Notes: generated by a model not told the origin, from the sequence alone. 64,000 bases of DNA from Moraxella haemolytica (GCF_030177935.1 NZ_CP089974.1:1302001-1366000); one strand, 5' to 3'. Positions 1-10,145 are shown, counted from the stretch's first letter. A program made the numbers and translations.

Positions 1-65
1 AAACAAATCCCCACCAACCTACTCATGGCAAAGCAGTTTGTAAATACGATTTATAAGCAATCAAA

Positions 66-96
66 AAAACAGCTTACCAATCGGCAAGCTGTTTTG
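66..96 (-). terminator. Terminator downstream of ndk
   Basis: A 10-bp stem (AAAACAGCTT / AAGCTGTTTT) around a loop of about 10 bases, with A/T runs on both sides, lies about 40 bp after the ndk stop. It can work in both directions. Confidence 0.75.
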
Positions 97-133
97 TGCA
101 ATGTATATCGGCAGATAAACTGCCCAACATTGA

Positions 134-565
134 TTAACGAGTGCGTGGGAAAATCTCGTCCGCACCAAAGAAGTAAGCGATTTCACGCTCAGCAGAAGCG
201 ATACTATCAGAACCGTGAGCAGCATTCTCATCAATACTTACAGCAAAGTCTGCACGGATAGTACCAGCAGCAGCTTCGGCTGGGTTGGTTGCACCTAGAA
301 TATCACGATGAGCCAAAACTGCGTTTTCGCCTTCTAGTACAGATACCACCACAGGACCTGAAGTCATGAATGCCACTAAATCATTAAAGAAACCACGCTC
401 TTTATGCTCTGCATAAAACCCCTCTGCTTCTTCACGAGTTAGGTGCTTGTATTTCACAGCAACAGGCTTAAGACCTGCTTTTTCAAAGCGAGCAATGATG
501 TCGCCGATGTGATTTTTACCAACTGCGTCTGGCTTGATGATAGATAAAGTGCGTTCGATTGCCAT
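134..565 (-). CDS. ndk: Nucleoside diphosphate kinase
   Basis: Ndk moves the gamma phosphate from ATP to other nucleoside diphosphates in the cytoplasm, balancing NTP and dNTP pools. The protein is 143 residues, the usual bacterial length, and begins [15 protein letters not shown]. The catalytic histidine is H117 in NAAHGSDS, and the conserved C-terminal EIAYFF segment is present. The reading frame stays open far upstream, but I chose the ATG at 565 because it gives the family length and follows an AAGGAAG ribosome site. It stands alone, divergent from ychF, with an extended -10 promoter at 629-634 and a terminator downstream. Confidence 0.97.
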   Translation of the reverse strand: MAIERTLSIIKPDAVGKNHIGDIIARFEKAGLKPVAVKYKHLTREEAEGFYAEHKERGFFNDLVAFMTSGPVVVSVLEGENAVLAHRDILGATNPAEAAAGTIRADFAVSIDENAAHGSDSIASAEREIAYFFGADEIFPRTR

Positions 566-628
566 GATAAACTTCCTTACTATTGATAAAAGGGGAAAGA
601 TTTTACGAAAAGTTGTAAAATTTATTGT

Positions 629-657
629 ATTATAGCAAGCAAAATCAGATTTTGCAT
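629..657 (-). promoter_or_regulatory. Candidate ndk promoter with palindromic spacer
   Basis: On the minus strand an extended -10 (TGCTATAAT, hexamer at 629-634) lies about 65 bp upstream of the ndk ATG. The spacer region carries a perfect palindrome at 639-655 with arms GCAAAATC and GATTTTGC around one base. This could be an operator. The -35 hexamer is weak. Confidence 0.5.
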
Positions 658-808
658 CTTTTTTATGCAAGTTTATTCGCCCCTTGTATCGGCAATTTAT
701 TGATGCCGACCTTATAGGCATGGGTATACCTTTGGCGGGTCTGCGATAAGCCAGTATGACAATATCCTTAAACTCCAGACTTAAAAAGCAAAGCATTTTT
801 TATGAAAA

Positions 809-834
809 TCTGCTAAACTAAGCAGAATTTTTTT
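809..834 (+). terminator. Terminator-like hairpin just ahead of ychF
   Basis: TCTGCT and AGCAGA pair around a 6-base loop and are followed by A and seven T, which is the form of a short intrinsic terminator on the plus strand. It ends 18 bp before the ychF ATG, so it lies in the ychF leader or ends a short upstream transcript. Bases 566-808 hold no gene that I can see. Confidence 0.45.
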
Positions 835-852
835 ATTTGTAGAGAGTTTTTT

Positions 853-1944
853 ATGGGCTTTAATTGTGGTATTGTCGGACTGCCTAATGTGGGCAAATCT
901 ACGCTGTTTAACGCATTGACCAAAGCAGGCATCGCTGCCGAGAACTTCCCCTTTTGCACCAAGGATCCAAACACAGGCATCGTTCCTGTGCCAGACCCTC
1001 GTTTAAAAGAATTATCCAAGATTGTCAACCCCGAAAGAGTTATCCCAACCTCTATGGAGTTTGTGGATATCGCAGGACTTGTGGCAGGTGCTTCTAAAGG
1101 CGAAGGTATGGGCAATCAGTTTCTCGCCAATATCCGTGAGACAGACGCCATCGCTCATGTCGTACGGTGCTTTGATGATGACAATGTCATTCATGTGGAC
1201 GGACGAGTCAATCCCTTATCAGACATTGAAACCATCAACACCGAACTTGCTCTTGCTGACTTAGAAGCGGTAACACGAGCCATCACCAACCTTAGCAAAA
1301 AAGCCAAAGGTGGAGACAAGGACGCCCAAGCGATGTTGGCTGTCTTTAACAAAGTTGAGCCACTACTAGCAGATGGTAAACCTGCACGAATGGCAGGGCT
1401 TGATGATGATGAAAAGAAACTGATTAGAAGTTATGGACTGATTACCTTAAAACCAGTCATGTATATCGCTAATGTCAGCGAGGACGGCTTTGAAAATAAC
1501 CCATATCTTGACCAAGTCAAAGAATTTGCCAAATCGGATAATGCAATAGTCGTGCCACTATGCAACCAAATCGAAGCAGAGATTGCCCAACTAGACGAAG
1601 ACGAAAAGGCAGAGTTCTTAGAAGGCATGGGCATGAGTGAAGCTGGGCTTGACCGTGTGATTCGAGCAGGCTATGAACTACTCAAAATGCAAACCTACTT
1701 TACCGCAGGGGTTAAAGAAGTGCGTGCGTGGACAGTACCAATTGGAGCAACTGCACCGCAGGCAGCTGGCGTCATTCACACCGACTTTGAGCGAGGGTTT
1801 ATTCGTGCTGAAGTCATCAGCTATGCTGACTTTATTGAGTATGGTGGCGAAAAAGGAGCGAGTGCCGCTGGTAAGAATCGCTTGGAGGGCAAAACCTATG
1901 TTGTCCAAGACGGCGATGTGATGCACTTTCGCTTTAATGTGTAA
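853..1944 (+). CDS. ychF: Ribosome-binding ATPase YchF
   Basis: YchF is a universal Obg-related P-loop ATPase that binds ribosomes and affects stress responses. At 363 residues it has the family length. The Walker A motif GLPNVGKST is at residues 9-17. The usual NKxD nucleotide-specificity motif is replaced by NVSE, as expected for YchF proteins, which prefer ATP. The C-terminal TGS domain carries the typical VRAWTV and YADFIEYGG segments. The ATG at 853 follows a GAGAG ribosome site. It is a single-gene unit divergent from ndk. Confidence 0.97.
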   Translation: MGFNCGIVGLPNVGKSTLFNALTKAGIAAENFPFCTKDPNTGIVPVPDPRLKELSKIVNPERVIPTSMEFVDIAGLVAGASKGEGMGNQFLANIRETDAIAHVVRCFDDDNVIHVDGRVNPLSDIETINTELALADLEAVTRAITNLSKKAKGGDKDAQAMLAVFNKVEPLLADGKPARMAGLDDDEKKLIRSYGLITLKPVMYIANVSEDGFENNPYLDQVKEFAKSDNAIVVPLCNQIEAEIAQLDEDEKAEFLEGMGMSEAGLDRVIRAGYELLKMQTYFTAGVKEVRAWTVPIGATAPQAAGVIHTDFERGFIRAEVISYADFIEYGGEKGASAAGKNRLEGKTYVVQDGDVMHFRFNV

Positions 1945-2067
1945 GCAGGCTTGATGTATTAGTAATGTTATTAAATAAGGGGGGGGTATTTGGATACACC
2001 CCTTATTTAATAGTAGAATCGGCAACAAAAACGACCAGTATCATTGCTAATTTGTCATTGAGAGCTG

Positions 2068-2101
2068 TTGCCATTTTGGGAAATTTTGTTACAATATAGC
2101 T
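2068..2101 (+). promoter_or_regulatory. Promoter with overlapping Zur-like site
   Basis: A -35 TTGCCA (2068-2073) and an extended -10 TGTTACAAT (hexamer 2090-2095) are 16 bp apart and would start transcription about 60 bp before the His-rich lipoprotein gene. The -10 is covered by TGTTACA-A-TATAGCT (2087-2101), which matches 11 of 14 defined positions of the gammaproteobacterial Zur pattern TGTTATA-N-TATAACA. The promoter is fairly clear. The operator is a suggestion. Confidence 0.5.
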
Positions 2102-2163
2102 ATCGGTGATGAACCATCAATGAGCGATGGGACCACTTATTTTTAATCAATTAAGGTAAAAAC

Positions 2164-2628
2164 ATGAAAAAAATCATTCTACCAACCATGATGCTCGCCC
2201 TTGCTCTGACTGCCTGCGAACAAAAACCTGCTGAGCCTGTCACAGACAGTGAAGTTGCTGTAACCGATATCCATGATAAAGACCACTCTGATGATGAGCA
2301 CGCTCACGATGAACATGCTCATGATGAGCATTCTCACGACCATGCAGGTCATGACCACCATCATCACGAAGGCGATCAATTCCAATGTGGCGATCAGACT
2401 GTACACATTGTCGTACATGAACACGAAGGAGAGATGGAAGCTCATCTCACTGCTGATGACATCGTCTATGACCTTAATCAAGACGACAAAGACAAAAAAC
2501 GCTTTAATACCAACGAGGGTATCGAAGGCAACAATAAACCAATGACACTGGTGCTAGACGGCGACAAAGCTCAAATACTAAAAGCAGACAACAGCGCACT
2601 GCTTGACTGCACCAAGATTCACTCTTAA
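2164..2628 (+). CDS. Histidine-rich lipoprotein, probable zinc binding
   Basis: This 154-residue protein has a lipoprotein signal peptide with lipobox LTAC (Cys18), so it should be anchored in the cell envelope facing the periplasm. Residues 37-69 hold 14 histidines in HDEH and HDHHHH repeats, a pattern typical of zinc-binding or zinc-buffering regions. Residues 73-150 look like an MliC/lysozyme-inhibitor-type beta fold, with Cys75 and Cys149 placed for a disulfide, but that likeness is by eye. The gene stands alone with its own promoter and terminator. Metal binding is inferred from composition, and I cannot assign a named family. Confidence 0.85.
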   Translation: MKKIILPTMMLALALTACEQKPAEPVTDSEVAVTDIHDKDHSDDEHAHDEHAHDEHSHDHAGHDHHHHEGDQFQCGDQTVHIVVHEHEGEMEAHLTADDIVYDLNQDDKDKKRFNTNEGIEGNNKPMTLVLDGDKAQILKADNSALLDCTKIHS

Positions 2629-2642
2629 TCGCTGTCATACCG

Positions 2643-2672
2643 CCAAGCCTACTTACTAGGCTTGGTTTTTTA
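2643..2672 (+). terminator. Terminator after the His-rich lipoprotein
   Basis: Perfect 8-bp stem CCAAGCCT / AGGCTTGG with a 7-base loop, followed by TTTTTTATT. Confidence 0.9.
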
Positions 2673-2795
2673 TTGTCTAATGTGTGTGCAGAATGCAATA
2701 TTTTATGAAATTGATTGAAAATTATCACAATTTTATTCATAATACAGAATTTAAAGGCAGCCATCGCTTTTTATCTAATTTTAATGGATATACCC

Positions 2796-3503
2796 ATGCA
2801 CCAAGAAAAACCTGCAACCCGAGAGCAAAAAAAACGCCAAACCCGCCAAGCCTTTTTTAACGCTGTATTAGACTTGTGCATGATGGGACAAGGCTATAGC
2901 TCCATCAGCTTACGCCAAGTCACCCGTGAGGTAGGTGTAGTACCAACTGCTTTTTATCGTCATTTTGATGACATGGAAAGTTTGGGCAAGGCTTTGGTTG
3001 AAGATGAGCTTGGCTCAGCGATGGCACTACTGCGTGAGCATATGCAGCTAGGGAAAAAACGCAGTTTTGAAAGACAGATTGCCAAAAGTGTACAGCTATT
3101 CTTTAAGGCAGTAGATGCACAACCTAGATACTGGCAATTCATCGCCAGCGAGCGATTTGGTGGCTCAGAGGCGGTTCGTCATGCCATCAGTGAGCAAATT
3201 AAATACTTTGCCAAAATCATGGGCGATGATTTGGCGTTACAGCCTGCCTTTGAACACATCGGCAAAGAAGATCGTTATCTGTTGGCAGAGATTGGTGTCA
3301 ATTTGTCTTTTTCTTGGATTATTGATTGGCTTGAACTTACCTATACACCAAACCTAGACGAAGATGGTGAACAGACTTTCACCCCCATAAACCTAGAAGA
3401 ACAAAAAAACATCATGCTCCACCGTTGCACTCGTCAGATGCAAATACTCCTATATGGTGCGTATAATTGGAAATCGCATGAAGAAACGATTATCGGCGAT
3501 TGA
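2796..3503 (+). CDS. TetR-family regulator, FabR-like
   Basis: A TetR-family DNA-binding protein of 235 residues from the ATG at 2796. The N-terminal helix-turn-helix includes SISLRQVTREVGVVPTAFYRHF, very close to the FabR recognition region, and the C-terminal domain keeps FabR-like features (ASERFGGSEAVRHAI, and a final YGAYNW). FabR represses unsaturated fatty acid synthesis genes in enterics. No fatty-acid gene lies beside this one, so its targets must be elsewhere. The frame is open back to 2715, and ATGs at 2784 and 2796 are both possible. Neither has a strong ribosome site. I chose 2796 because it begins just before the conserved TREQKKRQTR. Confidence 0.85.
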   Translation: MHQEKPATREQKKRQTRQAFFNAVLDLCMMGQGYSSISLRQVTREVGVVPTAFYRHFDDMESLGKALVEDELGSAMALLREHMQLGKKRSFERQIAKSVQLFFKAVDAQPRYWQFIASERFGGSEAVRHAISEQIKYFAKIMGDDLALQPAFEHIGKEDRYLLAEIGVNLSFSWIIDWLELTYTPNLDEDGEQTFTPINLEEQKNIMLHRCTRQMQILLYGAYNWKSHEETIIGD

Positions 3504-3606
3504 TCAACCAATAGCCCGACCGCCGACTACTCTTTTATAGATTTGTACATAAAAATGACCGTGTTGCAACCGAAAATTTTAGGTTCAAAACCGCTTTAAT
3601 CATCTT

Positions 3607-3643
3607 AATTTTATGCTAAAATAGTCAATTTTAGCATAAAATT
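3607..3643. promoter_or_regulatory. 37-bp inverted repeat over an extended -10 promoter
   Basis: Two perfect 16-base arms surround AGTCA. The left arm contains TATGCTAAAAT, an extended -10 element whose start point would be about 22 bp before the exonuclease III ATG. Because the repeat is symmetric, the same -10 is present on the minus strand. It may be an operator or a leader hairpin. Confidence 0.55.
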
Positions 3644-3650
3644 ACCTACC

Positions 3651-4487
3651 ATGCCCTATTTACACCGACCTAAATCCCATCACAATCTCAAGAGCAATCA
3701 ACTACTTCGTGTCATCTCTATCAATGTTAATGGTCTAAGAGCAGCCGAGAAAAAAGGGTTGTTTGACTGGCTAGCACAGTCCGAAGCAGATGTGGTATGT
3801 ATGCAAGAAACACGCATTACACACGAACAATGGACGGATAAATTCAAACCAGACGGTTGGTATGCCCACCTATTTCCTGCTGAGCGTGCAGGTTATGCAG
3901 GCACCGCCATCTATAGTCGCCTACCTATTATCTCAATTAGTCGTGGGCTTGGCTTTGAGCTGGCAGACTCGCAAGGTCGCTTCATCACAGCAGAGTTTGA
4001 TTTAGGACTTGATAAACCTGTATTCATCTCATCACTATATTTGCCTTCTGGTTCATCAGGCGATGACGCCCAAGCTCGCAAAGACTTGTTTTTAAATAAA
4101 TACAAAACCATCTTAAAGAACTGGCGTGATGAGGATAAATCTGTCATCATCTGTGGCGATTACAACATTGTACATAAACGCATTGATATCAAAAACTGGT
4201 CTGGCAACCAAAAGGCTTCAGGCTGCCTACCGCACGAACGAGCATGGCTTGATCATATCTATGATAGGCTTGGTTATGTTGATACTTTTCGTGTGGTTCG
4301 TAAAGAGTCCGAGGTCTATTCATGGTGGTCAAATCGTGGGCAAGCTCGTGCCAAAAATGTAGGCTGGCGTATTGACTATCAAGCCTGCTCACCAGACTGG
4401 AAAGACCGAACGGTTGGTGCGTGGGTATATAAAGACACTTGGTTTTCCGACCATGCTCCTGTAGTGATTGATTATTTGATTGGTTAA
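3651..4487 (+). CDS. xth: Exodeoxyribonuclease III (AP endonuclease)
   Basis: Exonuclease III cuts DNA at abasic sites and removes damaged 3' ends in base excision repair. The 278-residue protein belongs to the endonuclease/exonuclease/phosphatase fold. It shows INVNGLRAAEKKG near residue 24, the metal-binding Glu in MQETRI (E53), GDYNIVHKRID near residue 166 and the catalytic SDHAPV near the end. About 20 residues precede the first conserved strand. No later ATG fits, so 3651 is kept even though there is no clear ribosome site. The gene has its own promoter in an inverted repeat. Confidence 0.95.
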   Translation: MPYLHRPKSHHNLKSNQLLRVISINVNGLRAAEKKGLFDWLAQSEADVVCMQETRITHEQWTDKFKPDGWYAHLFPAERAGYAGTAIYSRLPIISISRGLGFELADSQGRFITAEFDLGLDKPVFISSLYLPSGSSGDDAQARKDLFLNKYKTILKNWRDEDKSVIICGDYNIVHKRIDIKNWSGNQKASGCLPHERAWLDHIYDRLGYVDTFRVVRKESEVYSWWSNRGQARAKNVGWRIDYQACSPDWKDRTVGAWVYKDTWFSDHAPVVIDYLIG

Positions 4488-4521
4488 GCCAGCCGTACAA
4501 ATATCTCAAAAAAGACGAATT

Positions 4522-4546
4522 AAAAGGCGGATTATCACCGCCTTTT
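4522..4546. terminator. Bidirectional terminator between xth and apt
   Basis: Perfect 9-bp stem AAAAGGCGG / CCGCCTTTT with a 7-base loop lies between the two convergent genes and can serve both. Confidence 0.9.
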
Positions 4547-4572
4547 ATGTTACAATAAACTTAGGTTCTTGG

Positions 4573-5106
4573 TTATTCTTCAAAACTCACCAATGAGAAA
4601 GGCTGAATATCCAAACCTTTTAGTCTGACATCACCACCCAATCCATTGAGCCAAATCACAAAGGCGGCGTGTTGCACTGTACCACCCAGCTTACGAATCA
4701 GTTTGGCAGTCGCCTCGACCGTACCACCTGTTGCCAACAAGTCATCAATAATCAAAATACGATCATCACTTGTAATGGCATCAGTATGAATTTCTAGCTT
4801 ATCCTCACCGTATTCTAGGGCGTAGGATTGAGCGATGGTCTCTCTAGGTAGCTTATTTGGTTTACGCACCAGTACGAATGGGACCCCCAAAACTAGGGCG
4901 ATGGGAGCACCAAATATGAAACCACGAGATTCCGTACCAACAATCTTGGTAATCCCCTTATCTTGATACTGTACCACGATGGCATCAATGGTCGCTTTAA
5001 ACGCAGCAGGATTTTCTAATAGTGATGTGATATCACGAAAAGTTACACCTGCTTTTGGGTAGTTGGGGATTGATTTGATGGATGATTTAATAAGTTCATT
5101 AGTCAT
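4573..5106 (-). CDS. apt: Adenine phosphoribosyltransferase
   Basis: Apt salvages adenine by joining it to PRPP to form AMP. The 177-residue protein has the PRPP-binding segment [16 protein letters not shown], plus the family markers [18 protein letters not shown] and RKPNKLP. A longer frame reaches a TTG at 5130, but the ATG at 5106 follows an AAGG ribosome site and gives the normal family length. It converges with xth and lies 51 bp downstream of thiI on the same strand. Confidence 0.97.
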   Translation of the reverse strand: MTNELIKSSIKSIPNYPKAGVTFRDITSLLENPAAFKATIDAIVVQYQDKGITKIVGTESRGFIFGAPIALVLGVPFVLVRKPNKLPRETIAQSYALEYGEDKLEIHTDAITSDDRILIIDDLLATGGTVEATAKLIRKLGGTVQHAAFVIWLNGLGGDVRLKGLDIQPFSLVSFEE

Positions 5107-5157
5107 GTTTATCGCCTTAATAGTTGCCAAATTGGCTTGTTGATTTTTGATGGTTGG

Positions 5158-6603
5158 TTAATTGGTTAACTGTAGCACTTTGATGTTATGAAAGCCTTTT
5201 TGTTGCAGATGCACGGCTTGTAGTCGGCTCATCACACCACGCTGGCAGTACAAAAGATAAATTTTGCTTTGGTCAAGCTCGCCAAAACTGCTAGATAATC
5301 GATAAAATGGCATTCGTATCACACCTGATAGATTCAGCGGATTATCCTCACTCTCATCAGTGGGGCGGATGTCTAGCACTATCTCATCAGACCGTACAGA
5401 CGACACTGTCTCAATCGCATATTCCTGCTGACTATCATTGGCAATATCTCGAATATCAATAGAGATGGCTGTATCAATGGCACGGTCAAGTACCGAAAAA
5501 TCAAAATTCGCCTCCGTTGCCAACACCTTATGTTCCACCGCCTTAACGTTTGGGCTTTTTGAGATGACACCACAAAACTCAGGCATGGACTTAGCAATAT
5601 CTGCCACACCGATTTGTTCAGTCATACTGATGATGTCAGGTTTATTGTGCGTAATCAATGGTCTTAAAATCAGCACCTCACTTGCCTTATCAATCATATG
5701 TAGATTGGTTAGCGTCTGACTGGCAACCTGCCCAAGTGCTTCACCTGTTACCAATGCCTCAATGCGATGATGCTTGGCAATGGCACTGGCCACACGCACC
5801 ATCATGCGTTTTAGCACCACGCCCATTTGACCATCGTCAATCTTGGTCAAAATTTCAGCGACCACAGGCTCAAAGTCCACCGTGATAAAACGCACCTTAT
5901 GCGAGCTGCCATAGCGTTGCCACAGCTGGTACGCCATTTGTTTTGTTCCTATCTCATGTGCCTTGCCACCTAGATTAAAAAACACATAATGAACACGACT
6001 GCCACGCTTGGTAAACAGATGGCTTGCTACCGCAGAATCAAAACCGCCAGAGATGAGCGACAATACATCTTCTTGGGTACTAATGGGAAAGCCACCAATC
6101 CCTTCATGGCGACTTTTGATGAATAATAACTTGTCATTATCAATTTCAAGTCGCACCACGACATCAGGATTTTTTAACTGCACTTTAGCACTTGCAATGT
6201 GCTGATTAAGACCGCCACCCACATATCGCATGACTTCCATTGAGTCAAATTCATGACGACCTCGACGCTTAACACGCACACAAAAAGTCTTATCTTGCAA
6301 ATCATCGCCAAACTTTGCCAAAGTCTGCAAGAAAATATCATGCAAATCGCTAAATGGTGATTCTTCCACTGTCAAAATGTGATGAATACCCGGAATACGC
6401 ATGAGTTCATCAAGCAAAACTTCTTGCAAATCGTCATCATCAAAACATACTTCTAAAAAGTCCCAATGGCGAATCACGCGAACACATTCATCATGACGAG
6501 TTAAAATATTTTTGATATTTCCTGTCAATACTTTCACAAAACGCTTGCGAATTGAATCGCTTTTCATGATGATTTCAGGAAATAACTTAACGATAAACTT
6601 CAT
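5158..6603 (-). CDS. thiI: tRNA 4-thiouridine synthase ThiI with rhodanese domain
   Basis: ThiI makes 4-thiouridine at position 8 of tRNAs and can supply sulfur for the thiamine thiazole, taking persulfide from IscS. At 481 residues it is almost the length of the E. coli protein. It has the N-terminal ferredoxin-like and THUMP region, the PP-loop SGGFDS at residues 185-190, Cys344 in EFCGV, and a C-terminal rhodanese domain with the persulfide-carrying Cys453 in YCQRGVMSR. All catalytic residues are present. Its sulfur donor IscS is encoded at 18815-20038. Confidence 0.97.
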   Translation of the reverse strand: MKFIVKLFPEIIMKSDSIRKRFVKVLTGNIKNILTRHDECVRVIRHWDFLEVCFDDDDLQEVLLDELMRIPGIHHILTVEESPFSDLHDIFLQTLAKFGDDLQDKTFCVRVKRRGRHEFDSMEVMRYVGGGLNQHIASAKVQLKNPDVVVRLEIDNDKLLFIKSRHEGIGGFPISTQEDVLSLISGGFDSAVASHLFTKRGSRVHYVFFNLGGKAHEIGTKQMAYQLWQRYGSSHKVRFITVDFEPVVAEILTKIDDGQMGVVLKRMMVRVASAIAKHHRIEALVTGEALGQVASQTLTNLHMIDKASEVLILRPLITHNKPDIISMTEQIGVADIAKSMPEFCGVISKSPNVKAVEHKVLATEANFDFSVLDRAIDTAISIDIRDIANDSQQEYAIETVSSVRSDEIVLDIRPTDESEDNPLNLSGVIRMPFYRLSSSFGELDQSKIYLLYCQRGVMSRLQAVHLQQKGFHNIKVLQLTN

Positions 6604-6698
6604 ACTGTTGTTTAGGCTTGCACAAAAAAGCTATTATTATACACATTTTTAATAAGAAAAACGCCACAACCCATCAACAAATCTCACTTTTAAGCAAA

Positions 6699-7154
6699 TT
6701 ATCTAAAAAACTGACCGCAACACGCCTTAAATTTTTTACCGCTGCCATACAAACAAGGCTGCTTATTGGTAGGTATAGGCACGGTTGGATCAAGAAAATA
6801 CCACGCACCATCTATCTGCACAAAGGTGGATAGCTCATCATGAGTTTGCTTACCTTGCCCATTATCAAAATAAGCATAAAAATGCACTTGGGCATGGCGT
6901 TTACCAACTTTAGGGGTATGGCTGATGATATCAAGACCCAACCAATTCATCTCATTTGCCCACTCCAATAACACCGCCCTGTCTAGCAAGCCCTGCTGAT
7001 TGGGGGCGGTCGTCTTGATGATATAGTCCACATTTTTTAGATACAATGCTGCATACCGAGATTGCATGAGCTGCTTGGCATCATCAGCAGGTCTGCCGTC
7101 ATGCAAGGGTTTACAGCACTCATCATACAGCCCACCACCACAAGGACAGCTCAT
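6699..7154 (-). CDS. ychJ: YchJ-family SEC-C motif protein
   Basis: A 151-residue member of the UPF0225/YchJ family of unknown function. The N-terminal [12 protein letters not shown] and C-terminal [13 protein letters not shown] are SEC-C type zinc-binding motifs, and the middle is an NTF2-like fold. The ATG at 7154 overlaps the ppk stop in ATGA, so the two genes are translationally coupled. A TTG two codons upstream is also open but less likely. Cotranscription with ppk is inferred from the overlap. Confidence 0.9.
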   Translation of the reverse strand: MSCPCGGGLYDECCKPLHDGRPADDAKQLMQSRYAALYLKNVDYIIKTTAPNQQGLLDRAVLLEWANEMNWLGLDIISHTPKVGKRHAQVHFYAYFDNGQGKQTHDELSTFVQIDGAWYFLDPTVPIPTNKQPCLYGSGKKFKACCGQFFR

Positions 7155-9352
7155 AGACAAATTTTCTCCAAAAGTAACTGCTGTGCGTCATGGATACACT
7201 CTGCATGATGTACCTGATTCCACTCGCCACGCCCATCAAGCTCCCACGCCTGCACATTGTCATTGAGATAATTGATTAGCCCATCTTCATAAATGCGTTT
7301 AAACAACTTAGCGTTCAAGATAGGAAATGCCACCTCCACACGGTGTAGCAGGTTTCTATCCATCAAATCAGCACTTGCACAAAACAGGCGTTCTTTACCA
7401 TCACCATCCTTATCATTACCAAAATAATACACTCGGGTATGCTCCAAGAACCTTCCGACCACCGAACGCACCCTAATGTTCTCAGACAAGCCTTTCACTT
7501 GGGGACGCAAGCAACAAATAGACCGTACAATCAAATCAATCTCAACACCAGCAGCACTCGCCTCATAGAGTTTATTGATGATTTGGCGTTCTGTGATGGC
7601 GTTGCATTTCATAATAATGCGTCCTTTTTTGCCATTTTTAGCATGATGAATCTCATCATCTATCATTTGCATCAGTCCATCATGCAGGGCAAAAGGTGCC
7701 TGCAAAATCTGATGCGAAGGCATTGGTCTGCCCATGCCTGTCAGCTGAATAAATACGCCATGCACATCTTCACAAATCTGCTTATTGGCGGTAAACAACC
7801 CATAATCAGTATAAGCCTTTGCATTGCCTGCATGATAGTTACCTGTGCCTAGATGAGCGTAACGGCGGATTTTATCTCCCTCACGACGCACAATCAGCAT
7901 GAGCTTAGCGTGAGTCTTATAGCCAACCACGCCATATACTACCACCGCCCCTGCATCGGTAAGCATATTGGCAACAGCAATGTTACTCGCTTCATCAAAA
8001 CGGGCTCTTAACTCAATAACAGCTGTAACCTCTTTGCCATTGCGGGCAGCAGCGGCTAAGGCTTGAACAATCTCCGAGTTTGTACCCGAACGATAAATCG
8101 TCTGCTTGATGGCAAGTACATTTGGATCGTTTGCTGCTTGCCAAAGCAGATTGACCACCGGAACGAACGATTCAAATGGGTGATGCACCAACACATCTTG
8201 TTTTTTGATGGTGCTAAACATTGATGTATCATCTTTGGCAACTCGCACCGCCTCCATGCCACGAAATGCCTTAGGAACGGTGTGTACGAACGGTGTGAAC
8301 TTAAGTTCGGGTTTATCAAAACTTGTCAGCATACGAGTTAAATTTACAGGTCCATTAACTCGATATAATTGATTTTCTTCTAGCTCAAACTCTTGAAGCA
8401 AGAATTCATAAATCTCTTTAGGGCAATTGGTTGTCACCTCCAGACGCACTTTATGCCCAAAACGGCGGTTATCTAGTTCGCCTTCTAGTGCCTTCGCCAA
8501 GTCTTCAACATCATCAGACAACGCCAAATCAGCATTTCTAGTTAAGCGGAACTGATGACACCCAGTTACTTTCATGCCCAAAAAAAGCTCGCCCACATGT
8601 TCATGAATCACGGCAGACAGCATGATGTGATGATCTTTACCACCTGTTAATTCATCTGGCAGACGAATCACACGAGGCAATGAGCGAGGGGCAGGCACAA
8701 TGGCACGGTTAATATCACGACCAAAGGCATCTTTGCCCTCTAGACTGACAATGAAGTTTAAAGACTTATTAACCACTCTGGGGAATGGGTGTGCAGGGTC
8801 AATACTAATTGGGGTTAGCACTGGCAGCACTTGATTGAAAAAATATTCTCGCATCCATGCTTTTTGAGCATCTGTCAGCTCATGACGCTTAAGGTAGCGA
8901 ATATCAGACTTAGCAAGCTCTGGAAGGATGTCTTCATTTAAGATACGATATTGCTCATCAACTGCACGATGAGCCACCTGACTAATCTCCGCCAAAAGCT
9001 CAGATGGCTTGCGACCATCTAAACTGCTTGACTTATCTCCATTATTCATCTTTTGTAGCAGTCCTGCCACACGAATCTCAAAAAACTCATCCATGTTTGA
9101 TGAAAAAATCGTCAAAAACAACATTCGTTCAAGTAATGGGTGGCGAGGGTTCACCGCCTGAGCCAACACCCTCAACTGAAATCTTAGGGTGGATAAATCA
9201 CGATTAATATAGCATTCAGGAGCAAACCCACCCACCTCATTGACAAGAGATTGAATCTCGGTAAGCTGTGCAGGCGGGGGAGTCATACCCAATACACTTT
9301 GCATTGCTTGCTGTTCGATGCTGTATTCAGCAGATGATGCTTTTGTTTTCAT
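7151..9352 (-). CDS. ppk1: Polyphosphate kinase 1
   Basis: PPK1 polymerises the gamma phosphate of ATP into long-chain polyphosphate, a store linked to stress survival. The protein is 733 residues, slightly longer than the enteric enzyme. The order is an N-terminal helical domain ([18 protein letters not shown]), a head domain, then two phospholipase-D-like domains. The phosphorylated histidine lies in [16 protein letters not shown], and a second segment is [27 protein letters not shown]. Its stop overlaps ychJ. No exopolyphosphatase gene is next to it. Confidence 0.97.
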   Translation of the reverse strand: MKTKASSAEYSIEQQAMQSVLGMTPPPAQLTEIQSLVNEVGGFAPECYINRDLSTLRFQLRVLAQAVNPRHPLLERMLFLTIFSSNMDEFFEIRVAGLLQKMNNGDKSSSLDGRKPSELLAEISQVAHRAVDEQYRILNEDILPELAKSDIRYLKRHELTDAQKAWMREYFFNQVLPVLTPISIDPAHPFPRVVNKSLNFIVSLEGKDAFGRDINRAIVPAPRSLPRVIRLPDELTGGKDHHIMLSAVIHEHVGELFLGMKVTGCHQFRLTRNADLALSDDVEDLAKALEGELDNRRFGHKVRLEVTTNCPKEIYEFLLQEFELEENQLYRVNGPVNLTRMLTSFDKPELKFTPFVHTVPKAFRGMEAVRVAKDDTSMFSTIKKQDVLVHHPFESFVPVVNLLWQAANDPNVLAIKQTIYRSGTNSEIVQALAAAARNGKEVTAVIELRARFDEASNIAVANMLTDAGAVVVYGVVGYKTHAKLMLIVRREGDKIRRYAHLGTGNYHAGNAKAYTDYGLFTANKQICEDVHGVFIQLTGMGRPMPSHQILQAPFALHDGLMQMIDDEIHHAKNGKKGRIIMKCNAITERQIINKLYEASAAGVEIDLIVRSICCLRPQVKGLSENIRVRSVVGRFLEHTRVYYFGNDKDGDGKERLFCASADLMDRNLLHRVEVAFPILNAKLFKRIYEDGLINYLNDNVQAWELDGRGEWNQVHHAECIHDAQQLLLEKICL

Positions 9353-9470
9353 GTTCTATCTTTCACTTTGTTGATCTTAGTGTTTTTATCTGATATGCCA
9401 ATCTTCATTGACCCATTACAACAATATGATCTTGACTGTATATTGATACGCCCAATTGTGTCATTTTAGT

Positions 9471-10145
9471 CTAATTAGGCAGTATTGCCGAGTTCATGCG
9501 AGCTAGTATAATTCGCTGTTTGCTACGCAGTCGTTTGGCATTGTTGTTTTTTTGAAAGTATTTTGGATTAGGAAGCATACTAATCAGTAGTGCCGCCTGC
9601 TCACGACTCAGCTGTTTGGCAGATTTACCATAATAATGCCGTGCCGCCGCTTCAATGCCATAGATGCCATCACCAAACTCCACCACATTCAAATACACCT
9701 CCAAAATTCGCCTTTTATCCCAGATACCCTCCATCATCACCACAATGATGGCCTCTTCCGCCTTTCTGATGTATGACCGATGCGATGTCAAAAACAGATT
9801 TTTGGCAAGTTGCTGACTGATGGTTGAACCACCGATTGAAATCGCCCCTCGTGCTTCGTTCGTCTTGATGGCTCGTTCGATACTCTCAAAGTCAAAACCA
9901 TGATGTTGGCTAAATCTAGCATCTTCGCTGACGATGGCTGCCTGCTTAACAGACTTAGCGATATTGTCATAATCCACCCAAGTTTGCTGAACACTGCCCC
10001 CACCCACACGGTGTGCCATCATAAATGCCGATTCTGTAACAGGCATGAATTTACCTGCACCCAGTAAAACTGCCACCATAGCATGAAAGCCAAGAAAAAT
10101 AGCAAGAACCAATACAAACGCCCAACGAATGATTTTCTTTAACAC
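9471..10145 (-). CDS. mtgA: Monofunctional peptidoglycan glycosyltransferase
   Basis: MtgA polymerises lipid II into glycan strands at the inner membrane. The 224-residue protein has one N-terminal membrane anchor (about residues 7-29) and a GT51 domain with the catalytic glutamate in SEDARFSQHHGFD and the conserved GGSTISQQLAKNLFL and RKAEEAI segments. The start is a GTG at 10145 with AAAGG upstream. It is divergent from the glutaredoxin-like gene. Confidence 0.95.
   Translation of the reverse strand: MLKKIIRWAFVLVLAIFLGFHAMVAVLLGAGKFMPVTESAFMMAHRVGGGSVQQTWVDYDNIAKSVKQAAIVSEDARFSQHHGFDFESIERAIKTNEARGAISIGGSTISQQLAKNLFLTSHRSYIRKAEEAIIVVMMEGIWDKRRILEVYLNVVEFGDGIYGIEAAARHYYGKSAKQLSREQAALLISMLPNPKYFQKNNNAKRLRSKQRIILARMNSAILPN

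Noticed and set aside
25-261. Plus-strand open frame opposite the ndk 3' end
   Set aside because: It overlaps the ndk terminator and coding region on the other strand and has no family resemblance.
2273-2545. Met/Thr-rich alternative frame in the His-rich lipoprotein gene
   Set aside because: Frame-shifted reading of the GAT/CAC repeats, whereas the lipoprotein frame has a signal peptide and lipobox.
7439-7852. 137-codon frame inside ppk on the other strand
   Set aside because: Shadow of a conserved gene, with unlike composition and no recognisable domain.
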